Shown here piece after piece: positions 31,164 to 41,247 of a DNA stretch of 64,000 bases. Location of the stretch: the NCBI GenBank assembly GCA_027422505.1, contig JAPQWV010000484.1, positions 408,001 to 472,000 on the forward strand, written 5' to 3'. The position numbers and the translations under genes were made by a program. The first letter of the stretch is position 1, and the number at the start of each line of letters is the position of its first letter. The notes beneath the pieces are model-generated. The model ran no database searches and had not been told where the DNA came from. It saw only the letters and a program-made list of their open reading frames with translations. The DNA is from Craterostigma plantagineum (taxonomy: Eukaryota > Streptophyta > Magnoliopsida > Lamiales > Linderniaceae).

Positions 31164-31331
31164 GGACTAGGCCTCATTCATTCATTGATTGTGGATTGGT
31201 TGAGTGTTTAGCTATAGTTTGTGCCCAGTAGCATGTTACTGGTTGGTTGTGGAGTTCATCTCCTGCTCATCTATACATTTCTTTCATTTATATATATACG
31301 GGACATTACACCAAAAAAAAAAAATATAACG

Positions 31332-31655
31332 TATACAGGTACAACGTGAACGAGCGTCGATCTAGAGTTGCATACATACAGTTGTAAGATGTTTGACATC
31401 AACGGAATTCCTTAGCCACACGCGATTTCTGCTTGTGGTTATGCGAACGTCGACGTGGGACTATTTATGCTTATTATAACTTGGAAATTTTGAAGTAAGC
31501 TTACGAAGGTACTACATGGCTGGTGTCCGAACACATTGAAAGAAGTGTTGAAATGCTGCCATCTTCTTGCGAAAAACAGCGTGGGAGACCACAGAAAAAT
31601 AGGTTGCCTTCTGTTGGCGAATTTAGCAGGAAACCTCAAAAGGGTTTCTGATCTA
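31332..31655 (+). pseudogene. MULE transposase gene, 3' part after the LINE
   Basis: Directly after the LINE duplication the frame resumes YNVNERRSRVAYIQL, then in a neighbouring frame CKMFDINGIP.PHAISACGY, the SWIM zinc finger typical of MULE transposases (the Cys after GIP is a TAG stop), followed by a C-terminal CEKQRGRPQKNR motif near 31570 and a TGA about 31650. It shows that the LINE landed inside an existing MULE gene. Confidence 0.8.
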
Positions 31656-31844
31656 ATTATGAGTGTTATGAAATACAACGTAATTATGGTTTGTAATGTA
31701 AGATTATGAAATTATGAGGGTTGTGATATGACAATATTTGACGTATGTAATGTAATATAACGATTATGGTTTTCGAATGTATAAAGAGGGTCTTAAAATA
31801 AGGGTTTAAATTTAGGGTTTTAAACTTAGGGTTTAAAATCAGGG
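31656..31844. other. AT-rich gap after MULE transposase
   Basis: Contains a small direct repeat of TTAGGGTTT-type units (31800-31840) reminiscent of plant telomere repeats but too short and degenerate to be telomeric. It probably belongs to the MULE 3' region or the start of the following LTR. Confidence 0.4.
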
Positions 31845-32540
31845 TACCCCGCCATCTACTACCCATTTACGATACTAACTTACGTGACTATCGATAATAT
31901 CAAATGTAAAGTATAAAATACGTCTAAAATATTACCTTTTATATGTCAGTCAAACCCTATTTACATGCTGATGTATATAAGCGCAGAAAAATATATCTAG
32001 CGCCCACCACAAAGGTCGCATCCATGTATGCCCATCCTCAAAAGTCCCTGGAAGCTTCAAAAAGATTAGCCTTGCCGTCGAAGCGATCACGTACCGTGGT
32101 CATGCATACCTACAACACATAAAATAAAGTGATGAGCTACAAAGCTCAGTAAGTAGGAATATGTGTGTCGTGGACGTGTCAAATTCTGCGAAGGCATCCG
32201 CGCCAACGCATCTCAACCTCTGTAGAATCAAACTCAATCTCATACCGCTCAGGACCCATGGCTCACTTACTATGCACCATAATGAGCTCGAATCCAACAT
32301 GGATAAATATGACAGCGACCTACGGTTGGTGGCCTACGCAAGGTTTCACTAGGTTGCCCCTTCCCAGGTCGTCCCCTCTGCCAGGCGGTAGCCCACGCTG
32401 GTTAGCCTACGCTAGGCATTCCCCCTAGGTTTCTCCTTCCCATGTCGCTCCTTCCAGGTCGCTCCTTACCGCAAATCAGGACAGTTGCCTACGCCAGTTA
32501 GCCTACGCTAGCATAACTAGGTCGCTCCTTCATGCGTCGC
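31845..32540 (-). repeat. Gypsy LTR fragment, family B, copy 1
   Basis: Homologous to 60806-61510 in the same orientation: CCATCTACTACC, AAAGTCCCTGGAAG, GATCACGTA.CGTGGTC, CCTACAACACATAAA, then the hairpin TGAGCT-ACAA-AGCTCA (32133-32148) followed by GTAAGTAGGAATATG, and a field of CCTACGCTAGG and CCTTCCCAGGTCG repeats (32320-32540). The complement of the hairpin block matches the 3' part of the Tekay LTR, so the LTR reads on the minus strand. No primer site or polypurine tract is visible. Confidence 0.7.
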
Positions 32541-32562
32541 GCGGCTTTCGAATTAAATTGCT

Positions 32563-33000
32563 AATTCTGGTTGCCTCCACTCCACCTGGATCCTTGTATG
32601 AATTTTTGTTTGGCCTCTTGAGCTTGGATGATTCTTGTTTCGGCCTGTTCGGCAACTAACGCTCGTTCGGCGGCCTGTGCATAGGTAACTCCTTGAAGTC
32701 CAGCCAAATTCACATCATGGTACAGTTCTGCTTCAGGCCTTCCAAGAAACGTTCGATCTTTAGCGCATTGGTACTCACCATGTGGGTTGCAAATCTTGAC
32801 AGTTGTTCAAATTTCTTGATATATTTCAGCCACTGTCATCGTCCTTGTCGAAGGTTGATAAACTCGTTCATTCGTTGGGCTCGTATAGGGCAGTGAAATA
32901 TTTGCTTCTGAAAAGCTTCTTAAAGCGCTCCCATCTCATAGTGATTGGGTCCTATATCTCACCAGTGCCCCGCACTCCCTCGCAATAGGTATAGTTAGGA
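32563..33000 (-). pseudogene. Gypsy gag fragment
   Basis: The complement shows, across several frames, the gag segment corresponding to 590-1010 of the TR-GAG copy: [17 protein letters not shown], the capsid C-terminal region, [11 protein letters not shown] and an EAK/Q-rich linker. Frame shifts and small deletions break it. It is abutted by LTR family B and by unrelated DNA from 33000, so it is a truncated relic related to, but distinct from, the Tekay and TR-GAG copies. Confidence 0.75.
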
Positions 33001-33168
33001 AATATCTCGACCTAAGTCATATGATAAACAGTTTACCAAATATAGTTGAAATGTATGTTTTCGATATAAATGAATAAGTAAACAAACTTCTCGGCATTAG
33101 GTATAGATAAAGAATCGTATTATTGAAGGAAAACTTTTCGGCAAAGGTTTCAACAAAATTTGCTTCAT

Positions 33169-33331
33169 TTTGTTGGAGGCAAAAGAGAGAAGTAGATTTA
33201 TTGTCTATTTAGCAAACCCTATATATGCATGCATGTTTGTATTTCTTCGATTAATTCAATGAAAAACAATATATACAACAAGGAAGTTGCCGTAGCATTC
33301 TTTTGATTCTACTTCTCTCTTTTGCCAACAA
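33169..33331. mobile_element. MITE-like short inverted-repeat element
   Basis: About 163 bp with terminal inverted repeats of roughly 24 bp: the left starts TTGTTGGAGGCAAAAGAGAG and the complement of the right starts TTGTTGGCAAAAGAGAGAAG, differing by a 3-base indel. The interior is AT-rich and non-coding. I cannot define a target duplication with confidence, so the superfamily is open. Confidence 0.6.
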
Positions 33332-34139
33332 CAAATTGTGGTCATATATAGATATATATAACCTTTGATTAAACTTTGAAAGTGGGAACTAAGTCTTTAA
33401 TGGAACATAAGTTTAGGAGGAATTAATTTTCTATATGAAGGGATAAGTATTAAAGTAAGGTCAAAGGTATTGTTCGAAAACAAAGACTTAAAGTTCTCGG
33501 GAAAGAGAGAAAGTTTTTGACAAGTTGATGTTTATAAAGAAAGTTTTCGTGATTGTTGAACAAAGGATAACTATGATTGGTGGAGAACTATTGTAGGTAA
33601 GAACTAAGTTTCCGGTACAAATTATCCCTGTCATATCATGATTAAATCTACTTATCTTTCTGTATACAAATACATATAAATAATTAGAATAATTTACCAA
33701 AGTTTTCGATGTGTAGAAAGTTTTTTGCATTTGAATATTACCTTTACGCTAGGTTTTCGTGAACCTCATACACATAGGACCTTTGTCCCTTAGGAGGTAG
33801 AAAGGGAAGGACGAAGGAAATAAGGGAGTAAACAAATCCTAAATCATCGAAATTGTAAGGTGAGGAATCATGTAATATTTCATAATATACATATATAGGG
33901 ATTAATAAGCTATAGTGAAGTGTACTTAGAAGGATTTCATGGCTTTGATATATTAGGGTTTCTGTAGAATATTAAAGACATTGCATATTTACATATTGGG
34001 ATAATTTTGGTATCAGAACATGCTTATACTTTCAATATGCAAAGCCTTTACAAATTTAGCAGTTTGAAGTATTGTAGCCGAATAGATAACATCTTAAGGA
34101 TTAAGCATCTTAGGGTTTTTGGCATTTAAATTTAAAAAT

Positions 34140-34930
34140 TTCGTTGAAATCTAAAGTTTTCGATAACTTTGATTATATGTTGTTATTGAGGCTTGAAAAT
34201 TTTCAATAAGACATATGATTTGGATGATTTTTGATAGTGGAACATATTATATTAATATTTAAGTGTACGAATCTTTCAATAAATATAGAGTTTAAGTATT
34301 TTTAGGTTGCATAGATGATTTTCGGTATAGGAATATTTTTAGCATTTCAATGATCAATATTCAACGTTTTCGATATTCTGAATGGAGATTTTCGTTAAGG
34401 CTAAGGTTTGTTTACTTTATTTTATTAGAAAGGCTTTCGGCATTTACTTTGATATATAAAGTTTTCGGTACAAGCATAAATGATTTTTGACAAACTCTTC
34501 GGCAACGACAATGGGCATAAAGTTTTCGGCACTCTTTTATAAAGTTTTCGGTATTGGTATTTTACAAAGTTTTCGGCAAGGTGTCTACTTCTCGACACCT
34601 CAATGGTGAATTTTCGATATTTTAATGTTTAACCCTAAGTTTTCGGCATGCTACTTTAGCAGATAAAGTTTTCAGCATTAATCCGGTCACGTAAAGTTTT
34701 TGGCATTGAATAATTACGAAAAAGTTTTCGATATAGGCCAAGAAAGTTTTTGGCAAGCTCAAACTTGGAAAAGTTTTCGGTATTCACTTATACTAACGAA
34801 AGGATTTCGGCGTGATTTAGGTACCCTGATTTCTCGGTATGCTAGGGTTTCTGATACGGTTTAAGTAAGCTTTTCAGTAATATTTTCAATAAGGTTTAGT
34901 TACCAGATTTCTGTACGCATTTCGGCACCG
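34140..34930. repeat. AAAGTTTTCGGCA motif array
   Basis: AAAGTTTTCGG(C/T) and variants (AAAGTTTTTGGC, AAGTTTTCGATA) recur at least a dozen times, mostly every 25-45 bases and nearly all in one orientation; sparser copies reach back to about 33130. Spacers are not conserved, so it is a motif field rather than a simple tandem satellite. Confidence 0.8.
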
Positions 34931-36554
34931 ACTAAAATGTATCATCTTAAGCTGAGAGTTTACAATAAACAGAAAGGTAAAGGCTACGAATAGGAATGAA
35001 CATGCATAATAAGGCATGCATATCACGACATATGCATCATATTAGGGATCTCATATTTACCAAAAATAATATCTCTGTAGGTCATGATCCTAGTAAAGGC
35101 AAGGATATGGTTGATTAGCAGATGGGAGAATAAACGAAACATGTGAGTATGATATGCAACATGTGTTCTGTTTCTATGTGCTTATATGCTTTATACGAAT
35201 TTATTAATTGATTTGAAATTTTATGATTATACGAACTGATTGATGATTAATGTGTCTTATGTGCCTACGTGCTCTATATGGATTTACTGATTAATGATTT
35301 CATGCTATATGTGTTAATTGTAAATCAACGTGAATTATGTTACTGTAACGTGCTCTCATATGAAATATGTGGCATATAAGGATAGATACACGACATTGCA
35401 TACACGTAATAATGAAAGTGAGAAACTGTTATGACTGCTATGACTACAGCTGATATGATATGGATGCTACGACATATATCCCCACAAATGGGGGGATTTT
35501 ACAGAGTCCTGTCTAGGCACGTATGTATCCCTACAAATCGGGGGATTACAAAATGGTTACAGAGTCCCATGCATGGTCGCCGACTGGGCGTACAGTACTG
35601 TCTAGCTAGTCTATAACGGAAGTATGAAATAAATGGCATATAGAAATGCATTGACCTAAGGATCATTTAATAATGGATATATACTTTAAAGTGTTTACAG
35701 TACAAGCTGCTTTTGATCTACGGATCTTATGTGCTCGATGGTATATGATGGTGGTATTGAATGGCATCTTGTAGGACCCCGGTCCCTGAAAATTAGGTCG
35801 GCCAATAAATTATGTGTATGACTAACGTGATTTTGTGTTAATTACGTATATGTTCTACTTTTACGTGGATTCATGAAATTTCATGCTCGTGATTTTGTGA
35901 GAATTAAGTACGATTACGGGACGATGAATACGTACTATGACGATCCCTAAATTAGGTGAGTGATTTTCGAAGATAATGGCTAATGATAGTCAAGTGAGAG
36001 TTGGGCTAGGAATTTAATTATTATTGGGCTCTAAATTAATAATAGGCCCAAAATTACAAGAAATCAAATTGGGAGACAACTTCCCTAAAACAAGTAAGAG
36101 CCCACGCCACTTTGTGCCTTGTCTACCAAAAGCCATAGAAGATATCTACCTAAAAACAACTCAATACACTTGAACCTCAAAAGAAAACCCACGCAAGAAG
36201 AAACCAAGAAAAAGTCGAAGCAAGAAAAAGGAAAAGAGAAGAAGCCGAGCCAAATTGAACCGAGAAGCTTGAGAATTCGAAGTTGGTAAGTAAAACCCCC
36301 TCCTTAAGCTCTTAATTCTTTACTTTAGAGGTAGTTAAGAGCATTAATGGCATTAAATGCAAATGGTTGGAGAAAGCCACGAGAAACCCTAAAAAAAAAA
36401 AAGAGAGAAACCGATCCTAGGCTCGAACTAAGGGTTTAGGAAGGAGCAAATGTGGAATTAAGTAGCTTAGTATGCGATTTAGGACTTATAATTCTAGGAA
36501 GAACAAGCTACGAAGCGAGTTTGGGGGATGAAGAACGACGGAAACCGAAGAAGA

Positions 36555-37370
36555 TGATAAATGTCGAATGCTTAAATGTCGACCTAGTATATCGACAAGT
36601 ATTAAATGTCGAGACTCATGATTGAAATACAGGTCGACATTTCCAACGAATAAAAATGTCGAAATATTACATGAAATGTCGACATAACTTATGTATATCG
36701 ACATTTTAATAAATGTCGAGATCCCTACAAGCCTCATGTCGACATTTTTAATGAAAAATATCGAAACCCTACTAAAGAAAGAGGTCGAGGCACAATGTCG
36801 AGCCATGTTGAGCTATATCGACATTTACCCCAAAATGTCGAATTGAAATACTAGATAAAAGTCGACATCTCATGTTCCAAATTAACAAAATAAAATGTCG
36901 AATGATTAAGATAGAAATGTCGAGTTCCTAAAACACACACAAGATGTCGAGACTCTTCAGCCCAAATGTCGAAACCCTTATACACCTCGACATTTAACCT
37001 CTTCATATCGACATCTTTATAAAACGAAAATATCAAACCCTCATGTGTATAATATCGAGGTTATACCGAAACAAATGTCGAATGATAAAATGTCTAGAAA
37101 AATGTCGGGATGCTATGGTAAAATGTCGAGCTTCACGCAAATGTCGAGACCTCAAATTAAAATAAATGTCGAGCTCATACACAATAATGTCGAAACGTTT
37201 TAATGATAAATATCGAAACCCTCAAATGTCGAAGTACTAAGGAAAAATATCAAAATACTAGAGGAAATGTCGAGTTAAATATCGAAATGAAAGGAATGAA
37301 AATGTCGAGCTCATGTCGACTTCGCCCGTTACAATGTAGGGTAAAATGTCGAGTCCCTCTAGATGTCGAG
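36555..37370. repeat. AAATGTCGA motif field in the 5' LTR
   Basis: I count about 35 copies of TGTCGA, TATCGA or their complements in about 815 bp, on average one per 22-24 bases, many as the palindromic form GTCGACAT. Most are in one orientation with unrelated AT-rich spacers. The field is copied at 44029-44845 in the 3' LTR. Confidence 0.9.
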
Positions 37371-37815
37371 ATCTTCACATACACTATTAAGGAAAATATT
37401 TCAACACTTTTCCAGTTCATAAATAACCAATATTTTGGAAAGATGTGCTAACATAATAATTTTATGATTAAGGTCGAAAATTAGGAATTTCGCCGATCCA
37501 GCAGCAGTTAATCTACGGACTCCAAGTAAGTAGAAATTCAACTATGACACGTAACTTGCCTGCGTCCAAGTATGTGAATTACGTGCTCGTGTATTATCTA
37601 TGAAATGCGTACGGATGAAATGATTTATTTATATGCATGACGGCATGATTTGCATATGTATATGAGCATAAGCACGAGCACTTGCATGCATGAGTAGTAC
37701 GTAAGGAGCGAGGTATGAGCGTGCATGAGATCGCCTGTGTGCGATGTATGTTCGCCGATATTGGCGTTTGTGTCGACTCGAATGAAGAGTCACGGCTTTC
37801 CCCTATGCAGCCTTT

Positions 37816-38037
37816 AAGGCCTGAATAAGAGGCTGGGTAAATACCCCGTACGATAAGGCCTGAATAAGAGGCTGGGTAAATACCCCGTACGATAAGGCCT
37901 GAATAAGAGGCTGGGTAAATACCCCGTACGATAAGGCCTGAATAAGAGGCTGGGTAAATACCCCGTACGATAAGGCTTGAATAAGAGGCTGGGTAAATAC
38001 CCCGTACGATAAGACAGAATAAGAGGCTGGGGAAACG
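37816..38037. repeat. 39-bp tandem repeat in the 5' LTR
   Basis: Five full units starting AAGGCCTGAATAAGAGGCTG at 37816, 37855, 37894, 37933 and 37972 and a partial sixth at 38011. Each unit contains GGTAAATACCCCGTACGAT. The same array is at about 45291-45512 in the 3' LTR. It produces the repeated GIYPASYS peptide in an antisense frame. Confidence 0.95.
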
Positions 38038-38592
38038 AAGGCCGAGGGCCCGTAAGAAATAAGAGTATAAGAAATAAGAGTATAAGAAAAAGAGTAAGAG
38101 CGAAAGAAAAGAGTACGAGTATGAGAAAAAGAGTACGAGCGTTAGAAAACGACGACGTGGATTGTCGTCCGTTAGGACACGTGCATTCATGCATAATTTC
38201 TGCTTACTGAGCCTCGGTGGCTCATTATTTATGTTACGTGTTGTAGGTACTGACGATCACGGTACGTGATCTGACTTTTACGCGAGGCCGATCTTTTGAC
38301 GCAGTCCGACCGCTTTTGAGGTGGGAGTGTGTGTATGGATGACGACCTGTGAAGGCCGGGCGCATAGGGAGCTTTTGGCCGCACACACACACGTACACTT
38401 GTATTTTGTGGACAAGGGCATGATGATGTCGAATGATGTATAACATTCTTTTGGCATGTATATAAAAATTTCCGCATGCATTTTTAAAATGAAAAATTTT
38501 ATTCGCATTTTTACGTATTCGCACAATTACCAAAGCATTAACACTTAGAATTAGAACGGAATACGAGGGCGGGACGACGGGTCCTGACAGAG

Positions 38593-38745
38593 TGGTATCA
38601 GAGCTTCGGTCACAGGTCCTGCAGACTGTCCATACACACACACTCAAAAGCGCGGAAGCGGCCTTGCGTGTAAGTACGATGTTATGTGAATTTATTGTAT
38701 GGTTTAATTTATTGGCCTTAGGAATTATCAGGATAGGTTGAGAAA
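38593..38745 (+). other. Primer binding site and leader of Tekay-type element
   Basis: TGGTATCAGAGC (38593-38604), three bases after the LTR end CTGACA, complementary to initiator Met tRNA. The leader that follows up to the gag ATG is the best conserved non-coding segment between this element and the TR-GAG copies. It contains a splice-donor-like TGTAAGT at 38668. Confidence 0.93.
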
Positions 38746-41247
38746 ATGGTAAGACTTAGAGGAGAAGGAAGCAGGGAATCTGATCAGGGTAGGGACACTA
38801 ATAACCCCCCTGACAGTCGGGATGCTACCATCCTGCAGCTGACTGAACTGGTCCGGCAACAATCGGCCCAGATTCAGCAGCTGATCCAGCAAAATGCTGG
38901 TGGGCAACCAGCCAACTTACCTCCCCCACCGGAACGAATTGAGATGATCGGGGAGAGGTTCAGAAAGCTCAATCCTCCACTGTTCGAGGATGCTGCAGAC
39001 CCTACCTCCGCTGAAGACTGGCTAAGGACGCTGGAGAACATGTTCCAGCATAGCCGCACACCCGAAGCGGAAAAGGTCATGTGCGCTGCCTACCTGCTAA
39101 GGGGGAGCGCCGGACACTGGTGGGACACCGTCTCAGCCATCGAAAATCCACTAACGATGAGTTGGGATCGGTTTAAGGAGATTTTCCGAGGAAAGTACTA
39201 CACCGCCCCGGTCAGAGCCCAAAGGATGAACGAATTCATCAACCTCCGCCAAGGAGCCATGACAGTGGCGGAGTACATCAGGAAATTCGAGCAGCTTTCA
39301 AGGTTCGCTGCTCATATGGTCAGCACAGACGCGCTCAAGGTCGAGCGGTTCATAGAAGGACTGAAACCCGAGTTATATCGGGATGTAAGTATGGCGGGTG
39401 TGCAAGGGGCCACGTATGCACAAGTGGCTGAGAGAGCGCTCGTGGCGGAGCAGGCCGAGTCTAGAATAGCTCGCGCCCAGGAAGCTAAGCGTAAGTTCGC
39501 ACAAGGGCCGCAGGGGAGCGGAAGTAATCCGAAACGGCAACTCGTGGCCCAGGAAGGGAAACAGGGGCCTCAATATCGACCTGGACCACCCCCACAGTCT
39601 AAGCCTAATCAGGGTAGGCCCCAGCTGGATCTACCCGTATGCCCGAAATGCGCACGGAGACACTCGGGAGTCTGCAACTCCCAGAACGCCGTTTGCTACA
39701 AGTGTGGCAAGACGGGCCATTATTCGAGGGCATGTCCGGAAGATGGATCCGGAAGCCAAGCTAGGAACCCGATAGAACCTCCAAGGGTACCGGCCAGGGT
39801 CTACACCATAACCTCCGAAGAAGCAGAAAATAACCCGGCCGTGGTGACAGGTACCCTCCTCGTTTACCAGACCCCCACATGCATACTAGTCGACTCAGGA
39901 GCGACCCATTCATTCGCGTCTACTAAGTATGTCGCGAGGGTAGGAGTCACGCCTCACCGAGCTGAGTGCGAATTTAGGGTAACAGTTCCGAACGGGAACT
40001 CCACCCAAACCAATCAGGTTTTACGGGATTGTCCAATAGTAATCGGGGACAAGGAACTGCCCACAGACCTCATAATAATTCCCATGAATGATTATGAGGT
40101 AATCCTTGGAATGGACTGGCTGTCAAAATACGGAGCTGTCATAGACTGCCACCGCAAGATAGTCACACTCAACGTAGACGGAGATGAACCCCTTAAGTTC
40201 GTAGGAACTAGTAAAGGGACCATGATCTCTAGAATATCAGCGTTGAAAGCTCAGCGACTGATCAAATCGGGGTGCGAGGCCTATCTGGTATTCGCTATCA
40301 AGTCGGAAGAGAACGCCTCCCCGAAACTCGAGGAAGTACCAATGGTTAAGGACTTCCCCGACGTATTTCCCGAAGAGTTACCGGGACTACCGCCCGAACG
40401 GGAAATAGAGTTCGTTATAGATCTGGTACCTGGAGCGGCACCAGTATCTAAGACGCCCTATCGGCTAGCACCGGCGGAGATGAAGGAATTAAAGGATCAA
40501 CTCGACGAACTCATGCAGAAGGAGTTCATACAGCCGAGTTTCTCTCCTTGGGGAGCGCCGGTGCTATTCGTGAAAAAGAAAGACGGATCCATGAGATTAT
40601 GCATAGACTACAGGGACTTGAACAAGTTGACGATCAAGAACAAGTACCCACTCCCTAGGATAGACGATCTATTCGATCAACTGCAAGGTGCAACGGTCTT
40701 CTCCAAAATCGACTTAAGATCAGGCTATCACCAACTAAGGATCCGGAAGGAAGACATCCCGAAGACGGTCTTTAGTACCCGTTATGGCCACTACGAATTT
40801 CTGGTGATGCCATTCGGGCTGACTAATGCGCCCGCAGCTTTTATGGACTTGATGAACCGGGTGTTCAAGCCATACTTAGATAGGTTTGTCATCGTCTTCA
40901 TTGATGACATCCTAATCTACTCGAAGACGAAGGAGGAGCACGAAGGACACCTGAGAACGGTTCTAGGAATACTACGGGAAAAGCAACTATACGCCAAGTT
41001 CAAGAAGTGCGAATTTTGGCTCGACCAAGTCGCCTTCTTAGGACACATAGTATCAGGAGAGGGAATTTCTGTAGATCCAAAGAAAATAGAAGCTATTAGC
41101 AATTGGCCCAGGCCGACGAACGTAACGGAAATCCGCAGTTTCCTCGGTCTGGCAGGATACTACAGGAAGTTCATAAAGGACTTCTCGAAGATAGCATCGA
41201 CACTAACGAGGCTGACCAAGAAGAATACACCTTTCAGTGGACTGTAG
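38746..41247 (+). CDS. gag-pol: Gag-protease-RT part of Tekay polyprotein
   Basis: An 833-residue frame. Gag capsid domain about residues 55-245; CCHC knuckle [14 protein letters not shown] from residue 317; retropepsin-type protease with active-site [10 protein letters not shown] (Asp 383) and the [10 protein letters not shown] block; RT from about residue 560 with [45 protein letters not shown] and the catalytic FIDDILIYS (Asp 720-721). Start chosen at the first ATG after the leader, giving the same N-terminus (MVR.RGEGSR) as the TR-GAG Gag. The frame ends at TAG 41245-41247 shortly after the RT thumb, while homology continues in another frame from about 41236, so one base has been lost or gained near there. 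Confidence 0.95.
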   Translation: MVRLRGEGSRESDQGRDTNNPPDSRDATILQLTELVRQQSAQIQQLIQQNAGGQPANLPPPPERIEMIGERFRKLNPPLFEDAADPTSAEDWLRTLENMFQHSRTPEAEKVMCAAYLLRGSAGHWWDTVSAIENPLTMSWDRFKEIFRGKYYTAPVRAQRMNEFINLRQGAMTVAEYIRKFEQLSRFAAHMVSTDALKVERFIEGLKPELYRDVSMAGVQGATYAQVAERALVAEQAESRIARAQEAKRKFAQGPQGSGSNPKRQLVAQEGKQGPQYRPGPPPQSKPNQGRPQLDLPVCPKCARRHSGVCNSQNAVCYKCGKTGHYSRACPEDGSGSQARNPIEPPRVPARVYTITSEEAENNPAVVTGTLLVYQTPTCILVDSGATHSFASTKYVARVGVTPHRAECEFRVTVPNGNSTQTNQVLRDCPIVIGDKELPTDLIIIPMNDYEVILGMDWLSKYGAVIDCHRKIVTLNVDGDEPLKFVGTSKGTMISRISALKAQRLIKSGCEAYLVFAIKSEENASPKLEEVPMVKDFPDVFPEELPGLPPEREIEFVIDLVPGAAPVSKTPYRLAPAEMKELKDQLDELMQKEFIQPSFSPWGAPVLFVKKKDGSMRLCIDYRDLNKLTIKNKYPLPRIDDLFDQLQGATVFSKIDLRSGYHQLRIRKEDIPKTVFSTRYGHYEFLVMPFGLTNAPAAFMDLMNRVFKPYLDRFVIVFIDDILIYSKTKEEHEGHLRTVLGILREKQLYAKFKKCEFWLDQVAFLGHIVSGEGISVDPKKIEAISNWPRPTNVTEIRSFLGLAGYYRKFIKDFSKIASTLTRLTKKNTPFSGL

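Larger units (their letters stand above)
25303..31331 (+). mobile_element. L1-type LINE inserted in the MULE transposase
   Basis: The insert at 25311-31323 has a poly(A) tail (31313-31324) and is flanked by ATATAACG (25303-25310 and 31324-31331), whose last A may belong to the tail. The 5' leader (25311-25537) precedes ORF1 (DUF4283 and zinc knuckle) and ORF2 (endonuclease, RT, zf-RVT). Length about 6.0 kb is normal for plant L1 elements, so insertion was full length or nearly so. Both ORFs are now broken, so the copy is dead. Confidence 0.9.
33001..35764. other. AT-rich repeat DNA, probably an old LTR, no gene
   Basis: No coding frame. It holds a MITE-like inverted repeat (33169-33331), a long TTTTCGGC motif field (about 33130-34930), and a pair of related blocks (CCCCACAAATGGGGGGATT at 35480 and CCCTACAAATCGGGGGATT at 35530, each followed by ACAGAGTCC). 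The sequence continues after the Tekay insertion at 46070, where GATCTACGGATCTTATG recurs. I infer an old LTR split by the Tekay element. Confidence 0.5.
35770..38589 (+). repeat. 5' LTR of Tekay-type element
   Basis: 2820 bp, TGTAGGACCC ... GTCCTGACA. Landmarks are an AAATGTCGA motif field (36555-37370), a 39-bp tandem repeat (37816-38037), a purine-rich run (38058-38145), a conserved hairpin TGAGCC-TCGGT-GGCTCA (38208-38224) and TGTTGTAGGT downstream of it. Promoter elements cannot be placed with certainty. The 106- and 198-residue frames on the minus strand are translated repeats, not genes. Confidence 0.95.

Noticed and set aside
31800..31842. Interstitial telomere repeat
   Set aside because: Only a few degenerate TTAGGGTTT units; too short to support the call.
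37816..38037. Regular direct repeats resembling a CRISPR array
   Set aside because: Units are head-to-tail without unique spacers, lie in an LTR of a plant retrotransposon and have no cas genes.
37594..38194. Antisense frames of 198 and 126 codons in the Tekay LTRs (also 45069-45669)
   Set aside because: They are translations of the 39-bp tandem repeat and the purine-rich run; no start context, domain or conservation beyond the repeat itself.
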